This document shows, in pieces, positions 38,784 to 46,122 of a DNA stretch of 59,426 nt. Under the pieces are notes generated by a model. The model worked only from the letters and a program-made list of their open reading frames with translations. It was not told the origin of the DNA and made no database searches. The stretch is from the NCBI RefSeq assembly GCF_011059105.1, contig NZ_JAALLS010000027.1, positions 1 through 59,426 on the forward strand, in the 5' to 3' direction. Position 1 is the stretch's first letter, and each line of letters opens with the position of its first letter. A program made the translations under genes and the position numbers. The DNA is from Fodinibius halophilus. GTDB lineage: Bacteria > Bacteroidota > Rhodothermia > Balneolales > Balneolaceae.

Positions 38784-39263
38784 TTATAAAAGCTGCAGGT
38801 GAGCCTGGGCTCGTTTAGTTTCCGTATCCGGAATAGAGTTGATCTCCTGAATACTTTTGATGTAGTGTGCTGGTAAGTCGTGTTCTTTGGCCCCCGCAAC
38901 AACCAGCGATTTATACCAATTATAAGGGGAAAGGGTATCATCGATGTACGATTCTTTGGCACGGTAGGTAAAAACGTCGAAAACACCTGCATGGGTTTCC
39001 ACATCTATGCGGACATTCTTGTACCCCTTGCCTTCAATGCGGTCGAGAGTAGACTTCTGTATGTCATCGATCTGAAATATAACACCATAGGTGATAAAAT
39101 CTTCAGAGGAGGCAAGGTTACATTTTGCGGATCCATCGCTACCGACTTTATTAAATGCCAGTTGATGGCCCGGTAGAGCAGCAATGGTAACCGTTACCAT
39201 AGATGGCACTCTCTTTTTTAGTCTTTTGCTACACATATTTGAACCATAGGCAAAATAAAGCAT
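38784..39263 (-). CDS. Gamma-glutamylcyclotransferase-like protein
   Basis: The 159-residue soluble protein has the GGCT signature YFAYGSN at residues 3-9 and the conserved acid in LDRIEGKGYKNVRIDV, where the Glu serves as general base in characterised members. Family enzymes release 5-oxoproline from gamma-glutamyl amino acids or amines. The gene start lies 12 nt from a coding-like remnant upstream. The function is inferred from the fold motif, and AIG2-like activity on other gamma-glutamyl compounds is possible. Confidence 0.82.
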   Translation of the reverse strand: MLYFAYGSNMCSKRLKKRVPSMVTVTIAALPGHQLAFNKVGSDGSAKCNLASSEDFITYGVIFQIDDIQKSTLDRIEGKGYKNVRIDVETHAGVFDVFTYRAKESYIDDTLSPYNWYKSLVVAGAKEHDLPAHYIKSIQEINSIPDTETKRAQAHLQLL

Positions 39264-39275
39264 AGATTCTTAGGT

Positions 39276-39392
39276 CTATTCTTTTTGAAAATAGTTTTCC
39301 AACAGTGTGCTCCCTTCATCTATCAACTGTTGATAATACTGCTCGGTAAATAAAAGAATGAATTTTTCTTCTTTTTCATTCAATGCAACTGT
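39276..39392 (-). pseudogene. Coding-like remnant upstream of GGCT gene
   Basis: The frame reads ALNEKEEKFILLFTEQYYQQ and then LIDEGSTLLENYFQKE before a TAG. It has natural protein composition over 36 codons but no ATG, and an in-frame TGA immediately precedes it. It looks like the C-terminus of a lost gene on the same strand as the cyclotransferase. Confidence 0.4.
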
Positions 39393-39580
39393 TCATAAGT
39401 GATAACGATGATGGTTGCGTTTATTAAGAACGGATTACATTAAACAGTGACGATACCTGTTTTTCTTTCTGAGGGTTAAATAATTAGCAAGGGGTCAAAT
39501 TAGAAGTTTTAAAACCAGATCTCAGAGGCAGAATCTGAATGGGGGTTGTCTGGTAACTCAGTTGAAAAACAAGCACAACC

Positions 39581-39624
39581 CCATCTCTCGTCGGACGACT
39601 GGTATTGTCGTCCGGCGAATGATA
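39581..39624. repeat. GGACGAC hairpin repeat, copy 2 (inverted)
   Basis: This is the reverse-oriented partner of 22,488-22,537. Flanks CCATTCGCC-like and CGACGAGAGATGGG are kept, and the arms GGACGAC and GTCGTCC pair perfectly over seven positions, compared with one mismatch in copy 1. Confidence 0.65.
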
Positions 39625-39758
39625 TAAAGCAGGATTTTGAAAGATTTTTTATGACCCACCCTTGATCCCTTCCTAATCCTTAGGGAGTGAACCCCCTTTC
39701 TCTGACAAAATCAGGCCATTCCGAGGGAAGCGTTGGTTTTGAAATTTAAAAGCAATGT

Positions 39759-39836
39759 CATCCTGAACCATGTACTGAGTATATCAACCGAAGCCTTGGC
39801 ATAGGTTGACCTGCCGAAGTATCTCTTTCAGGATCT
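39759..39836. repeat. Dispersed ATCCTGAA repeat with long interior
   Basis: The outer arms GTCATCCTGAAC and TTTCAGGATCTCC match copy 1, but the loop is replaced by about 55 nt with its own GGTTGACCTGCCGAAGTATC segment. A similar internal CTGCCGAAACCC occurs in the 28,969 copy. Confidence 0.6.
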
Positions 39837-40609
39837 CCTTGAAAAGGATTGCGTAGCAGCTAAGAGCAAAGAAAAATCCCTTCGGGGAGTGGTGCCGAGG
39901 TACGGGGTGGGGTGGGCCTATTGACTTAATAAAGATAACAAGGATCGCCTCCCATATTGATGGCCGTTTACGATTTGTGAGAGTATAGTGTTAAATAGCT
40001 GGAATAAGTCTCCACTAAATGTGTTGTCCATTTTTTGTCAGCAAAAAATAGACCACGTCGAACGGGGCACAGCGAAAAAACTGCTGGGGGAATCGTAGAT
40101 TTTGTTCAAGTTTAAAAAATAAGATCGCGTACTGCTCTATCCCGGTAGTTGCTGCTGGCAAGTTTTTCCCGCGATTCCCCCAGACCCCCCGATTGAAAAA
40201 ACATGTTATTCCGAGAGGAGTGTAGCGGAGTCGGGGATATCTCACAGAATAAGTTCGTCTAGCGTCAAAAAAAGCGTTCATGCATTACCCAAATCATTTC
40301 AGGTAGATTGTTTCACTTTATTCGCAATGACAGGCGTTGATAACAGGATGAAGGTGAGAGAAGCCTTTCGGTTTACCATAATGAATAAATGTTTATTAAT
40401 ATAGAGAACTAGATGAACGTTATTAGTAGACAATAACGAGAAGAATGCTAAAAGTCTATTAGAGCTGGATACACTTTTGAAATTACTCTTAGCAGATAGC
40501 GCTGATATCAGAATTAATCTAATATTTATATGCATATTCATATATGCTTCATAATAAATTGATTGGTTCTATCCCTTAACAGTGTTAACCCGTAGGCTAA
40601 AATCTGGTT

Positions 40610-41923
40610 ATGGAAGATCTGCTCGCTGCCCGTTTACAAATGGCTGTTTCGCTTGGCTTTCACATCATTTTTGCATGCATCGGTATGGCCATGCCGTTTT
40701 TAATGGCCATCGCCGAATATCAATGGATAAAAACCGGGCGGCAGGTGTATCGCGACCTGGCCAAGGCCTGGTCCAAGGGAGTGGCCATTTTCTTTGCAAC
40801 GGGGGCCGTTTCGGGGACAGTGCTCTCCTTTGAGTTGGGGCTGTTGTGGCCCACCTTTATGGAACATGCCGGACCTATTTTTGGGATGCCGTTTTCTTGG
40901 GAAGGCACAGCCTTTTTTGTAGAGGCGATTGCTCTTGGGTTGTTTTTATATGGCTGGGATAAACTCCGTCCCTGGGTGCACTGGGGTACGGGATTAGTTG
41001 TGGGAATATCGGGCGTGGCTTCGGGTATCTTCGTAGTTGCCGCCAACGCCTGGATGAACAGCCCCGCCGGTTTCGACTGGGTAAACGGGGAGGCCATAAA
41101 TATTGATCCCGTTGCAGCTATGTTTAATGACGCCTGGTTTTCGCAGGCCCTGCATATGACGCTGGCGGCTTTTGTGGCAACGGGCTTTGCCGTAGCCGGC
41201 CTGCATGCGTTGCTATTGCTCAAAGACCGGAATAACCTCTTCCATCAGAAAGCATTTAAAATTGCGCTGCTTGTAGGCGGTATTGCAGCTATCTTGCAGC
41301 CGCTGAGTGGTGATTATGCAGCAAAAGATGTAGCCGAACGTCAGCCGGCAAAACTGGCAGCTATGGAGGGACATTTTAAAACCTCACAGCCGGCCCCACT
41401 GATTTTGGGTGGCATTCCCGATGAAGAAGCAGAAGAGGTAGACTATGCGATTGAAATTCCCTATATGCTCAGTTTTTTGGCCCATGGTGATTTTGATGCC
41501 GAGGTTACCGGTCTTGATAAAATCCCGCGGGAGGAGTGGCCGCCGGTGCTGATTACTCATATTGCCTTCCAGGTTATGGTTGGCACAGGCGTGTTGATGA
41601 TGCTCGTAGGCCTGCTGTACTTCTACTTTCTGTGGCGAAAGAATGAGCTCATTCAAAGACGGTGGTTTTTGTGGTTAGTGGGCATCTGTACGCCGCTGGG
41701 ATTTATTGCCGTTGAGGCCGGGTGGACCGTCACCGAGGTGGGACGCCAGCCATGGATTATCTATGGAATTATGAAAACAGAAGAGGCACTGTCGCCTATG
41801 CCCGGGCTGCGCTACTCTTTTTACATGATTACTGTGCTGTACCTGCTGCTTACTGCGGTTGTCAGCTGGCTAATGTACCGGCAGATTATCACCTTGAGTG
41901 ATCGCTATGAATCCGCACATTAA
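40610..41923 (+). CDS. cydA: Cytochrome bd oxidase subunit I
   Basis: The 437-residue integral membrane protein oxidises quinol and reduces oxygen to water, using hemes b558, b595 and d. The heme ligand His is in VSLGFHIIF (~18) and a second conserved His in ALHMTLAAF (~182). The GRQPW block (TEVGRQPWIIYG, ~377) marks the subfamily region. The protein is shorter than the E. coli subunit (522 residues), with a short quinol loop, so it belongs to the cyanide-insensitive-oxidase type. cydB follows after a 130-bp repeat-like spacer. No small CydX gene was found. Confidence 0.95.
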   Translation: MEDLLAARLQMAVSLGFHIIFACIGMAMPFLMAIAEYQWIKTGRQVYRDLAKAWSKGVAIFFATGAVSGTVLSFELGLLWPTFMEHAGPIFGMPFSWEGTAFFVEAIALGLFLYGWDKLRPWVHWGTGLVVGISGVASGIFVVAANAWMNSPAGFDWVNGEAINIDPVAAMFNDAWFSQALHMTLAAFVATGFAVAGLHALLLLKDRNNLFHQKAFKIALLVGGIAAILQPLSGDYAAKDVAERQPAKLAAMEGHFKTSQPAPLILGGIPDEEAEEVDYAIEIPYMLSFLAHGDFDAEVTGLDKIPREEWPPVLITHIAFQVMVGTGVLMMLVGLLYFYFLWRKNELIQRRWFLWLVGICTPLGFIAVEAGWTVTEVGRQPWIIYGIMKTEEALSPMPGLRYSFYMITVLYLLLTAVVSWLMYRQIITLSDRYESAH

Positions 41924-42053
41924 ATTACGAATTAGGAATTTTGTAATTAGGAATTGCGAGCACAGATAAAATATAATTTGATGAAAGACGGTGAAGGCAA
42001 CTGACTAATGTTAACTGCAAACTGATGAACTGTTCACTGTAAACTGAAAAACC
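41924..42053. repeat. Repeat-like spacer between cydA and cydB
   Basis: It contains direct and near-palindromic copies of AATTAGGAATT (ACGAATTAGGAATTTTGTAAT, split in two) and a run of ACTGCAAACTG/ACTGTTCACTGTAAACTG units. These AT-rich, low-complexity repeats resemble the spacer before speE. It interrupts an operon that is tightly packed in most bacteria. Confidence 0.55.
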
Positions 42054-43073
42054 ATGCTCATAAATATCACCATATTCTTCTTGGGACTTTCACTGGTATT
42101 CTATGTTCTTTTTGGCGGTGCGGATTTCGGGGCGGGGGTTTTAGAACTTATATCAGGAAAAAAAGACCGGCAAACGATCGCCCATGCCATCGGGCCCGTG
42201 TGGGAGGCCAACCACGTTTGGCTGATACTTGTGGTGGTCATTTTGTTCATGGGATTTCCCAAAATTTACTCCACCATATCATTACATCTGCATATCCCAT
42301 TGCTCATTATGTTGGTTGGTATAATATTCCGAGGCACGGCCTTTACTTTTATGAACTACGATGCCATTAAAGATCAAAGTAACCAAGTCTATAACGCAAT
42401 CTTTAAAATTTCGAGTGTGGTCACGCCCATTGTGTTGGGGATGCTCGTCGGGGCTGTCATGCTGGGGAATATGAGTCCCGAGGCTGATACTTTTTACCAG
42501 GCATTCATGGCTCCCTGGTTGAACCTGTTCTCTTTTTCCGTGGGATTGTTTTGCCTGGTACTGTTTACCTTTTTAGCAGCAGTTTACCTGATTGGAGAAA
42601 CCACTGATTCAGAGCAGCGCAATGCTTATATACAATCTGCCAAACAGCTAAATGGAGCAGCGGTAATCACAGGGGCACTGGTATTTGTCGCTGCCGGGTT
42701 CAACGGCTTACCTTTATTTGACATCTTTTTGAACTCCCCGGTAGCGCTGACTGCCGCTGCGGTTGCGACCCTCATGTTACCTCTTTTGTGGATGAGCCTT
42801 CGTGGTGCAAAGGTTGTATGGTCTCGAATATTGGCTGCTGGTCAGGTCGTTCTTATTTTGCTGGCCTGGTTTTGGATACAGTACCCGGTAGTTATTAACA
42901 TGGAGGGATCAGAAGCAGCCTTAACCTTTTACAATACCGCGGCACCCTCGGCTACTTTATTCCAGCTTGTGATAGCTTTAATAGTAGGCTCCTGTATTAT
43001 CCTTCCATTTCTCTATTTCCTGATGAAGACCTTCAAAGGAAAGCAATTCAGGAGCAATACGAGCCCCAACTAA
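42054..43073 (+). CDS. cydB: Cytochrome bd oxidase subunit II
   Basis: The 339-residue protein has about eight membrane helices and the family start (LSLVFYVLFGGADFGAGVLEL) with GPVWEANHVWLI near residue 49. It is the structural partner of CydA, has no heme of its own in known enzymes, and is inserted in the inner membrane. A GCCCCAAC/GTTGGGC hairpin right at its stop codon separates it from the convergent regulator gene. Confidence 0.95.
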   Translation: MLINITIFFLGLSLVFYVLFGGADFGAGVLELISGKKDRQTIAHAIGPVWEANHVWLILVVVILFMGFPKIYSTISLHLHIPLLIMLVGIIFRGTAFTFMNYDAIKDQSNQVYNAIFKISSVVTPIVLGMLVGAVMLGNMSPEADTFYQAFMAPWLNLFSFSVGLFCLVLFTFLAAVYLIGETTDSEQRNAYIQSAKQLNGAAVITGALVFVAAGFNGLPLFDIFLNSPVALTAAAVATLMLPLLWMSLRGAKVVWSRILAAGQVVLILLAWFWIQYPVVINMEGSEAALTFYNTAAPSATLFQLVIALIVGSCIILPFLYFLMKTFKGKQFRSNTSPN

Positions 43074-43080
43074 GGTTGGG
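43061..43080. terminator. Hairpin between convergent cydB and merR-like genes
   Basis: GCCCCAAC-TAAG-GTTGGGC forms a seven-to-eight base-pair stem containing the cydB stop codon. It may end both convergent transcripts; no long T tract follows. Confidence 0.4.
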
Positions 43081-43101
43081 CAAAGGAGCTATAGGATAAG
43101 G

Positions 43102-43425
43102 TTACTCATCCGCTTTCTTTTTAAGGGAGGCCAGGGCCTTATTAATCATCTCCATGCGCTTACTAACCTTTTCTGACGCAGCCTCAAGGGTATAGCCTTC
43201 ATCAACCAGCTCTTTAAGCAGCAGTATCTTTTTGATGTTCTTATAGTCGAATCGCCTGTTTTTGCCCGATTCACTAGAGGAATGAATGATTCCTTTATCC
43301 TCCCAATAGCGGATTTTCCGGGTAGGAACGCCGGTTATATCGGAAACCTCTCCGATGCCCACGATGAGCTTATCCAAAAAATCAAAATCGAATGCCAGGT
43401 CTTCTTTACTGGGTTTGTTTTCCAT
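43102..43425 (-). CDS. MerR-family transcriptional regulator
   Basis: The best start is the ATG at 43425, giving 107 residues; extending upstream would add a hydrophobic, unlikely tail. The winged-helix domain covers ~20-90 with the MerR signature IGEVSDITGVPTRKIRYWED followed by KGII, and the C-terminus is a short dimerisation helix with Lys-rich end. No cysteine cluster for metals is seen. It is divergent from the monooxygenase gene at 43553 and two near-identical palindromes lie between them. The likely reading is autoregulation and control of the neighbouring pair. Confidence 0.85.
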   Translation of the reverse strand: MENKPSKEDLAFDFDFLDKLIVGIGEVSDITGVPTRKIRYWEDKGIIHSSSESGKNRRFDYKNIKKILLLKELVDEGYTLEAASEKVSKRMEMINKALASLKKKADE

Positions 43426-43437
43426 TAAATAACGCAA

Positions 43438-43454
43438 TTGTAGATTATTTACAA
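43438..43454. promoter_or_regulatory. Operator-like palindrome 1
   Basis: TTGTAGATTATTTACAA is a 17-bp dyad with TTGTA/TACAA ends, 13 bp upstream of the regulator start codon. A second copy with the same left half lies 57 bp away (centre to centre). Confidence 0.6.
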
Positions 43455-43494
43455 TAATTGTTGAAAAGTTACTAATAACTCCCGTTATTATCAA

Positions 43495-43511
43495 TTGTAG
43501 ATAATCTGCAA
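43495..43511. promoter_or_regulatory. Operator-like palindrome 2
   Basis: TTGTAGATAATCTGCAA is a near-perfect 17-bp dyad (TTGTAGAT/ATCTGCAA) about 41 bp upstream of the monooxygenase start. It repeats the TTGTAGATWAT core of palindrome 1. The pair of sites is the expected pattern for a divergent MerR-type regulator. Confidence 0.6.
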
Positions 43512-43552
43512 TAAAAGTAAAATATCTACTTGATAAGAAGATATTCAACAAT

Positions 43553-43858
43553 ATGGAAAGTAATGCTGTGGTTGTCATCGTTGAACATTTCCTTAACCGG
43601 GATGGCAGAGAATATTTTGATGACTGGATTGAAGAGGTGCGAAATGTCCTTGATTCCTACGAAGGATTTCGGTCGTTACAACGAATTTTTGATCCTCAAC
43701 AAAACGACCGCACCCTGCTTTATCTCACTTTTGAAGAGCTGGATCAATTAAGAGAGTGGTCTTCTTCGGATGATCATGAAGCAATGCTTGACCTCATAAT
43801 ACCCTATCAACAGCAAAAACAGGAATCCCAAATTTATACTACTGAAAATGATGAATAA
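43553..43858 (+). CDS. Antibiotic-biosynthesis-monooxygenase-like protein
   Basis: The 101-residue protein has the ferredoxin-like ABM fold pattern: VVIVEHFLNRDGREYFDDWI at the start and a central GFRSLQRIFDP, with LYLTFEELDQLREW in the second half. Family members are small cofactor-free oxygenases or quinol/heme-related enzymes; activity here is not established. The gene overlaps the next one by 11 nt (translational coupling), and is probably controlled by the divergent MerR regulator. Confidence 0.72.
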   Translation: MESNAVVVIVEHFLNRDGREYFDDWIEEVRNVLDSYEGFRSLQRIFDPQQNDRTLLYLTFEELDQLREWSSSDDHEAMLDLIIPYQQQKQESQIYTTENDE

Positions 43859-44450
43859 CGAAGCACTTATACTTATTGAAACTCAGAATGAATGGTTGGC
43901 AAGTGATGGCAAACTTCGGGGATATATTGAAGATGAACAGCCTTTTGAGCAGTCGGTAAAGAATCTGGAACGTCTTTTGGCTGATGCCCGGGAAAAGAAT
44001 CGAAACGTTGTGCATGTTGGATTGCAATTTCAGTCCGGTTACCCGGAGATGGGGCAGGGTAGCCTTGGGTTGCGAAATGCGATCCCCAATGCAGGGACCT
44101 TTCCCCGGGATGGAAGCGGTAGTAATTTTTATGAATCGTTGGCACCTGCAGATAATGAATTTGTGGTTTCCGGTAGGGTTGGCAGTAGCGCTTTTGCAGG
44201 ATCCAACCTGGATGTGTACCTGCGCAATAACAATATCGATACGCTCTATTTGACCGGTTATGCCATGCACGTATGTGTAGAGTCGACCCTTCGGGAAGCT
44301 CACGACAGGGGATACAACACCATTTTGATATCGGATGCTTCCGCTGCATTTACGGCAGAGCAGAAGAATTACGTCTTAAATCACGTTGTTCCTCATTTTG
44401 GGGCCCATATTGCTACCGACGAGTTTATCAATGATAAGGTAAATATTTAG
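43848..44450 (+). CDS. Isochorismatase-like cysteine hydrolase
   Basis: The 200-residue soluble protein has the Rossmann-like fold of isochorismatase-like hydrolases. The nucleophile Cys is in YAMHVCVESTLREAHDRG (~142). The first catalytic acid, usually Asp in the IDxQN motif, is Glu here (LIETQNEW), which is also seen in a known subgroup. The conserved Lys region reads SGRVGSSAF, with Arg replacing Lys. Relatives hydrolyse amides, pyrazinamide or nicotinamide, or isochorismate. It starts within the monooxygenase gene. The last few codons and stop fall inside the tandem repeat described next. Confidence 0.82.
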   Translation: MMNNEALILIETQNEWLASDGKLRGYIEDEQPFEQSVKNLERLLADAREKNRNVVHVGLQFQSGYPEMGQGSLGLRNAIPNAGTFPRDGSGSNFYESLAPADNEFVVSGRVGSSAFAGSNLDVYLRNNNIDTLYLTGYAMHVCVESTLREAHDRGYNTILISDASAAFTAEQKNYVLNHVVPHFGAHIATDEFINDKVNI

Positions 44451-44484
44451 CAGATTCGGTTGTTTGTTCTGACCCCTTCTTGTT

Positions 44485-44516
44485 CTTCCCCTGGAGTCAG
44501 GGGAAGAGACTTTTTT
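44485..44516 (+). terminator. Rho-independent terminator, unit 1
   Basis: CTTCCCCTG-GAGT-CAGGGGAAG is a perfect 9-bp stem followed by AGAC and six T. It lies 35 nt after the hydrolase stop codon and terminates that operon. Identical copies recur at 44,866-44,897, 45,245-45,276 and 45,624-45,655. Confidence 0.85.
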
Positions 44517-44865
44517 ATTAAGTGATCAGCCGGAAATTAAACCGAGATTCTCTGAAGGGATATGCGCATTTAAACCTAGCACATATTGTAGATAAGCGTT
44601 CCTCTCCCTGCGAGAAGTAGGGAGAGGCCAGGAGTGGGTCAGCATGCCAATAGTGAAGTCTTGACTTTCGACCTTTGAATAGCCTAACTACCCGTTTTTT
44701 TCAACCTCCTCTTGGTCTCCTCCTTCATAAGGAAATACAGAAGAGCCAAAAGATGTCGATTTGGTATTTTGATCACTAATCAAAAGTTGGGTTCTGGCCT
44801 AGAGGAGAAAAGGGCTATACCTTTTGCAAGTCAGGTTGGCTGCTATTTTCCGACCCCTTCTTGTT

Positions 44866-44897
44866 CTTCCCCTGGAGTCAGGGGAAGAGACTTTTTT
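44866..44897 (+). terminator. Terminator hairpin, unit 2
   Basis: Same stem, loop and T tract as unit 1 at 44,485, repeated by the tandem array. Confidence 0.75.
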
Positions 44898-45244
44898 ATT
44901 AAGTGATCAGCCGGAAATTAAACCGAGATTCTCTGAAGGGATATGCGCATTTAAACCTAGCACATATTGTAGATAAGCGTTCCTCTCCCTGCGAGAAGTA
45001 GGGAGAGGCCAGGAGTGGGTCAGCATGCCAGTAATGAAGGCTTAGGATTTTCGACCTTTAACCAGCCCAATCCCCATTATTTCCAACCACCTCTTGGTCC
45101 CTTCCTTCATAAGGAGGAGAAATAGACGAGCCAAGACATGTCGATTTGGTATTTTGATCACTAATCAAAAGTTGGGTTCTGCTCTACAGGGAAAAAGGGT
45201 ACATATTTAGCAGATTCGGTTGTTTGTTCTGACCCCTTCTTGTT

Positions 45245-45276
45245 CTTCCCCTGGAGTCAGGGGAAGAGACTTTTTT
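45245..45276 (+). terminator. Terminator hairpin, unit 3
   Basis: Same stem, loop and T tract as unit 1, repeated by the tandem array. Confidence 0.75.
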
Positions 45277-45623
45277 ATAAAGTGATCAGCTGGAAATTAA
45301 ACCGAGATTCTCTGAAGGGATATGCGCATTTAAACCTAGCACATATTGTAGATAAGCGTTCCTCTCCCTGCGAGAAGTAGGGAGAGGCCAGGAGTGGGTC
45401 AGCATGCCAGTAATGAAGGCTTAGGATTTTCGACCTTTAACCAGCCCAATCCCCATTATTTCCAACCACCTCTTGGTCCCTTCCTTCATAAGGAGGAGAA
45501 ATAGACGAGCCAAGACATGTCGATTTGGTATTTTGATCACTAATCAAAAGTTGGGTTCTGCTCTACAGGGAAAAAGGGTACATATTTAGCAGATTCGGTT
45601 GTTTGTTCTGACCCCTTCTTGTT

Positions 45624-45655
45624 CTTCCCCTGGAGTCAGGGGAAGAGACTTTTTT
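45624..45655 (+). terminator. Terminator hairpin, unit 4
   Basis: Same stem, loop and T tract as unit 1. The tandem unit carrying it is incomplete on its right side. Confidence 0.75.
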
Positions 45656-45816
45656 ATTAAGTGATCAGCCGGAAATTAAACCGAGATTCTCTGAAGGGAT
45701 ATGCGCATTTAAACCTAGCACATATTGTAGATAAGCGTTCCTCTCCCTGCGAGAAGTAGGGAGAGGCCAGGAGTGGGTTAGCATGCCAGTAATGAAGGCT
45801 TAGGATTTTCGGCCTT

Positions 45817-46122
45817 AAAATATAGGAACTGCTTTAAATGTATTATGCTATTAGTTTTAGATCTCAGCTACAAAGTTCCCCTCCTTATCAAGGAGGGGTT
45901 AGGGGTGGTTGCCGAACTGGAATTGCAACTTCACCACTGGCCAGTTGATCGCAGTGGTTTAGCCAGACAGAATTAATATAAGCTGCTTGGCGGAAGGTCT
46001 CTGAGAGGTTTCACCGGGATCTTACTTCATGTTGCAGTTATCAGCTGAACTCAGATTATATCGATGATGATTTACCTTTATTACCTTTACTGTTCAGTAA
46101 TTTTCATAATATTTGAGAATCG
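45817..46122. other. Spacer after tandem array
   Basis: No gene seen. It includes a CCCCTCC...GGAGGGG repeat (CTCCTTATCAAGGAGG) at 45,887-45,908 followed by TTAGGGGTGG, of a type scattered through the window. Confidence 0.45.

Larger units (their letters stand above)
39393..40609. other. Repeat-rich spacer before cydA
   Basis: About 1.2 kb without a credible gene. It holds a hairpin repeat at 39,581-39,624, a GACCCACCCTTGATCCC...AGGGAGTGAACCCCC element at 39,653-39,691, a long-interior copy of the ATCCTGAA repeat at 39,759-39,836, and GCTGGGGGAATCG...GCGATTCCCCCAG arms near 40,082 and 40,170. The last 70 bp before cydA contain TTAACA-G-TGTTAA at 40,577-40,589, a perfect small palindrome that might be an operator. 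Confidence 0.5.
44440..45816 (+). repeat. Tandem array of a ~379-bp unit, about 3.6 copies
   Basis: Units start at 44,471, 44,852, 45,231 and 45,610 (GACCCCTTCTTGTTCTTCCC), spaced 381, 379 and 379 bp; the last is cut at about 45,816. The 5' edge lies in the last codons of the hydrolase gene: TATTTAGCAGATTCGG recurs before units 3 and 4. Each unit has a terminator hairpin, a CCTCTCCCT/AGGGAGAGG hairpin and a TTTTGAT-rich palindrome. Units 2-4 are nearly identical whereas unit 1 differs more in its second half, and unit 2 has a divergent left edge. No plausible gene lies in the array. Confidence 0.9.

Noticed and set aside
40015-40281. 88-codon minus-strand frame in the pre-cydA spacer
   Set aside because: It runs through inverted repeat arms (GGGGGAATCG and GATTCCCCC) and has no protein-like pattern.
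44712-44906. 64-codon frame inside the tandem array
   Set aside because: It crosses a unit boundary and a terminator hairpin, and the frame is not kept in the other units.
44440-45816. CRISPR array
   Set aside because: The repeat unit is ~379 bp with terminator hairpins; there are no short repeats with unique spacers and no cas genes nearby.
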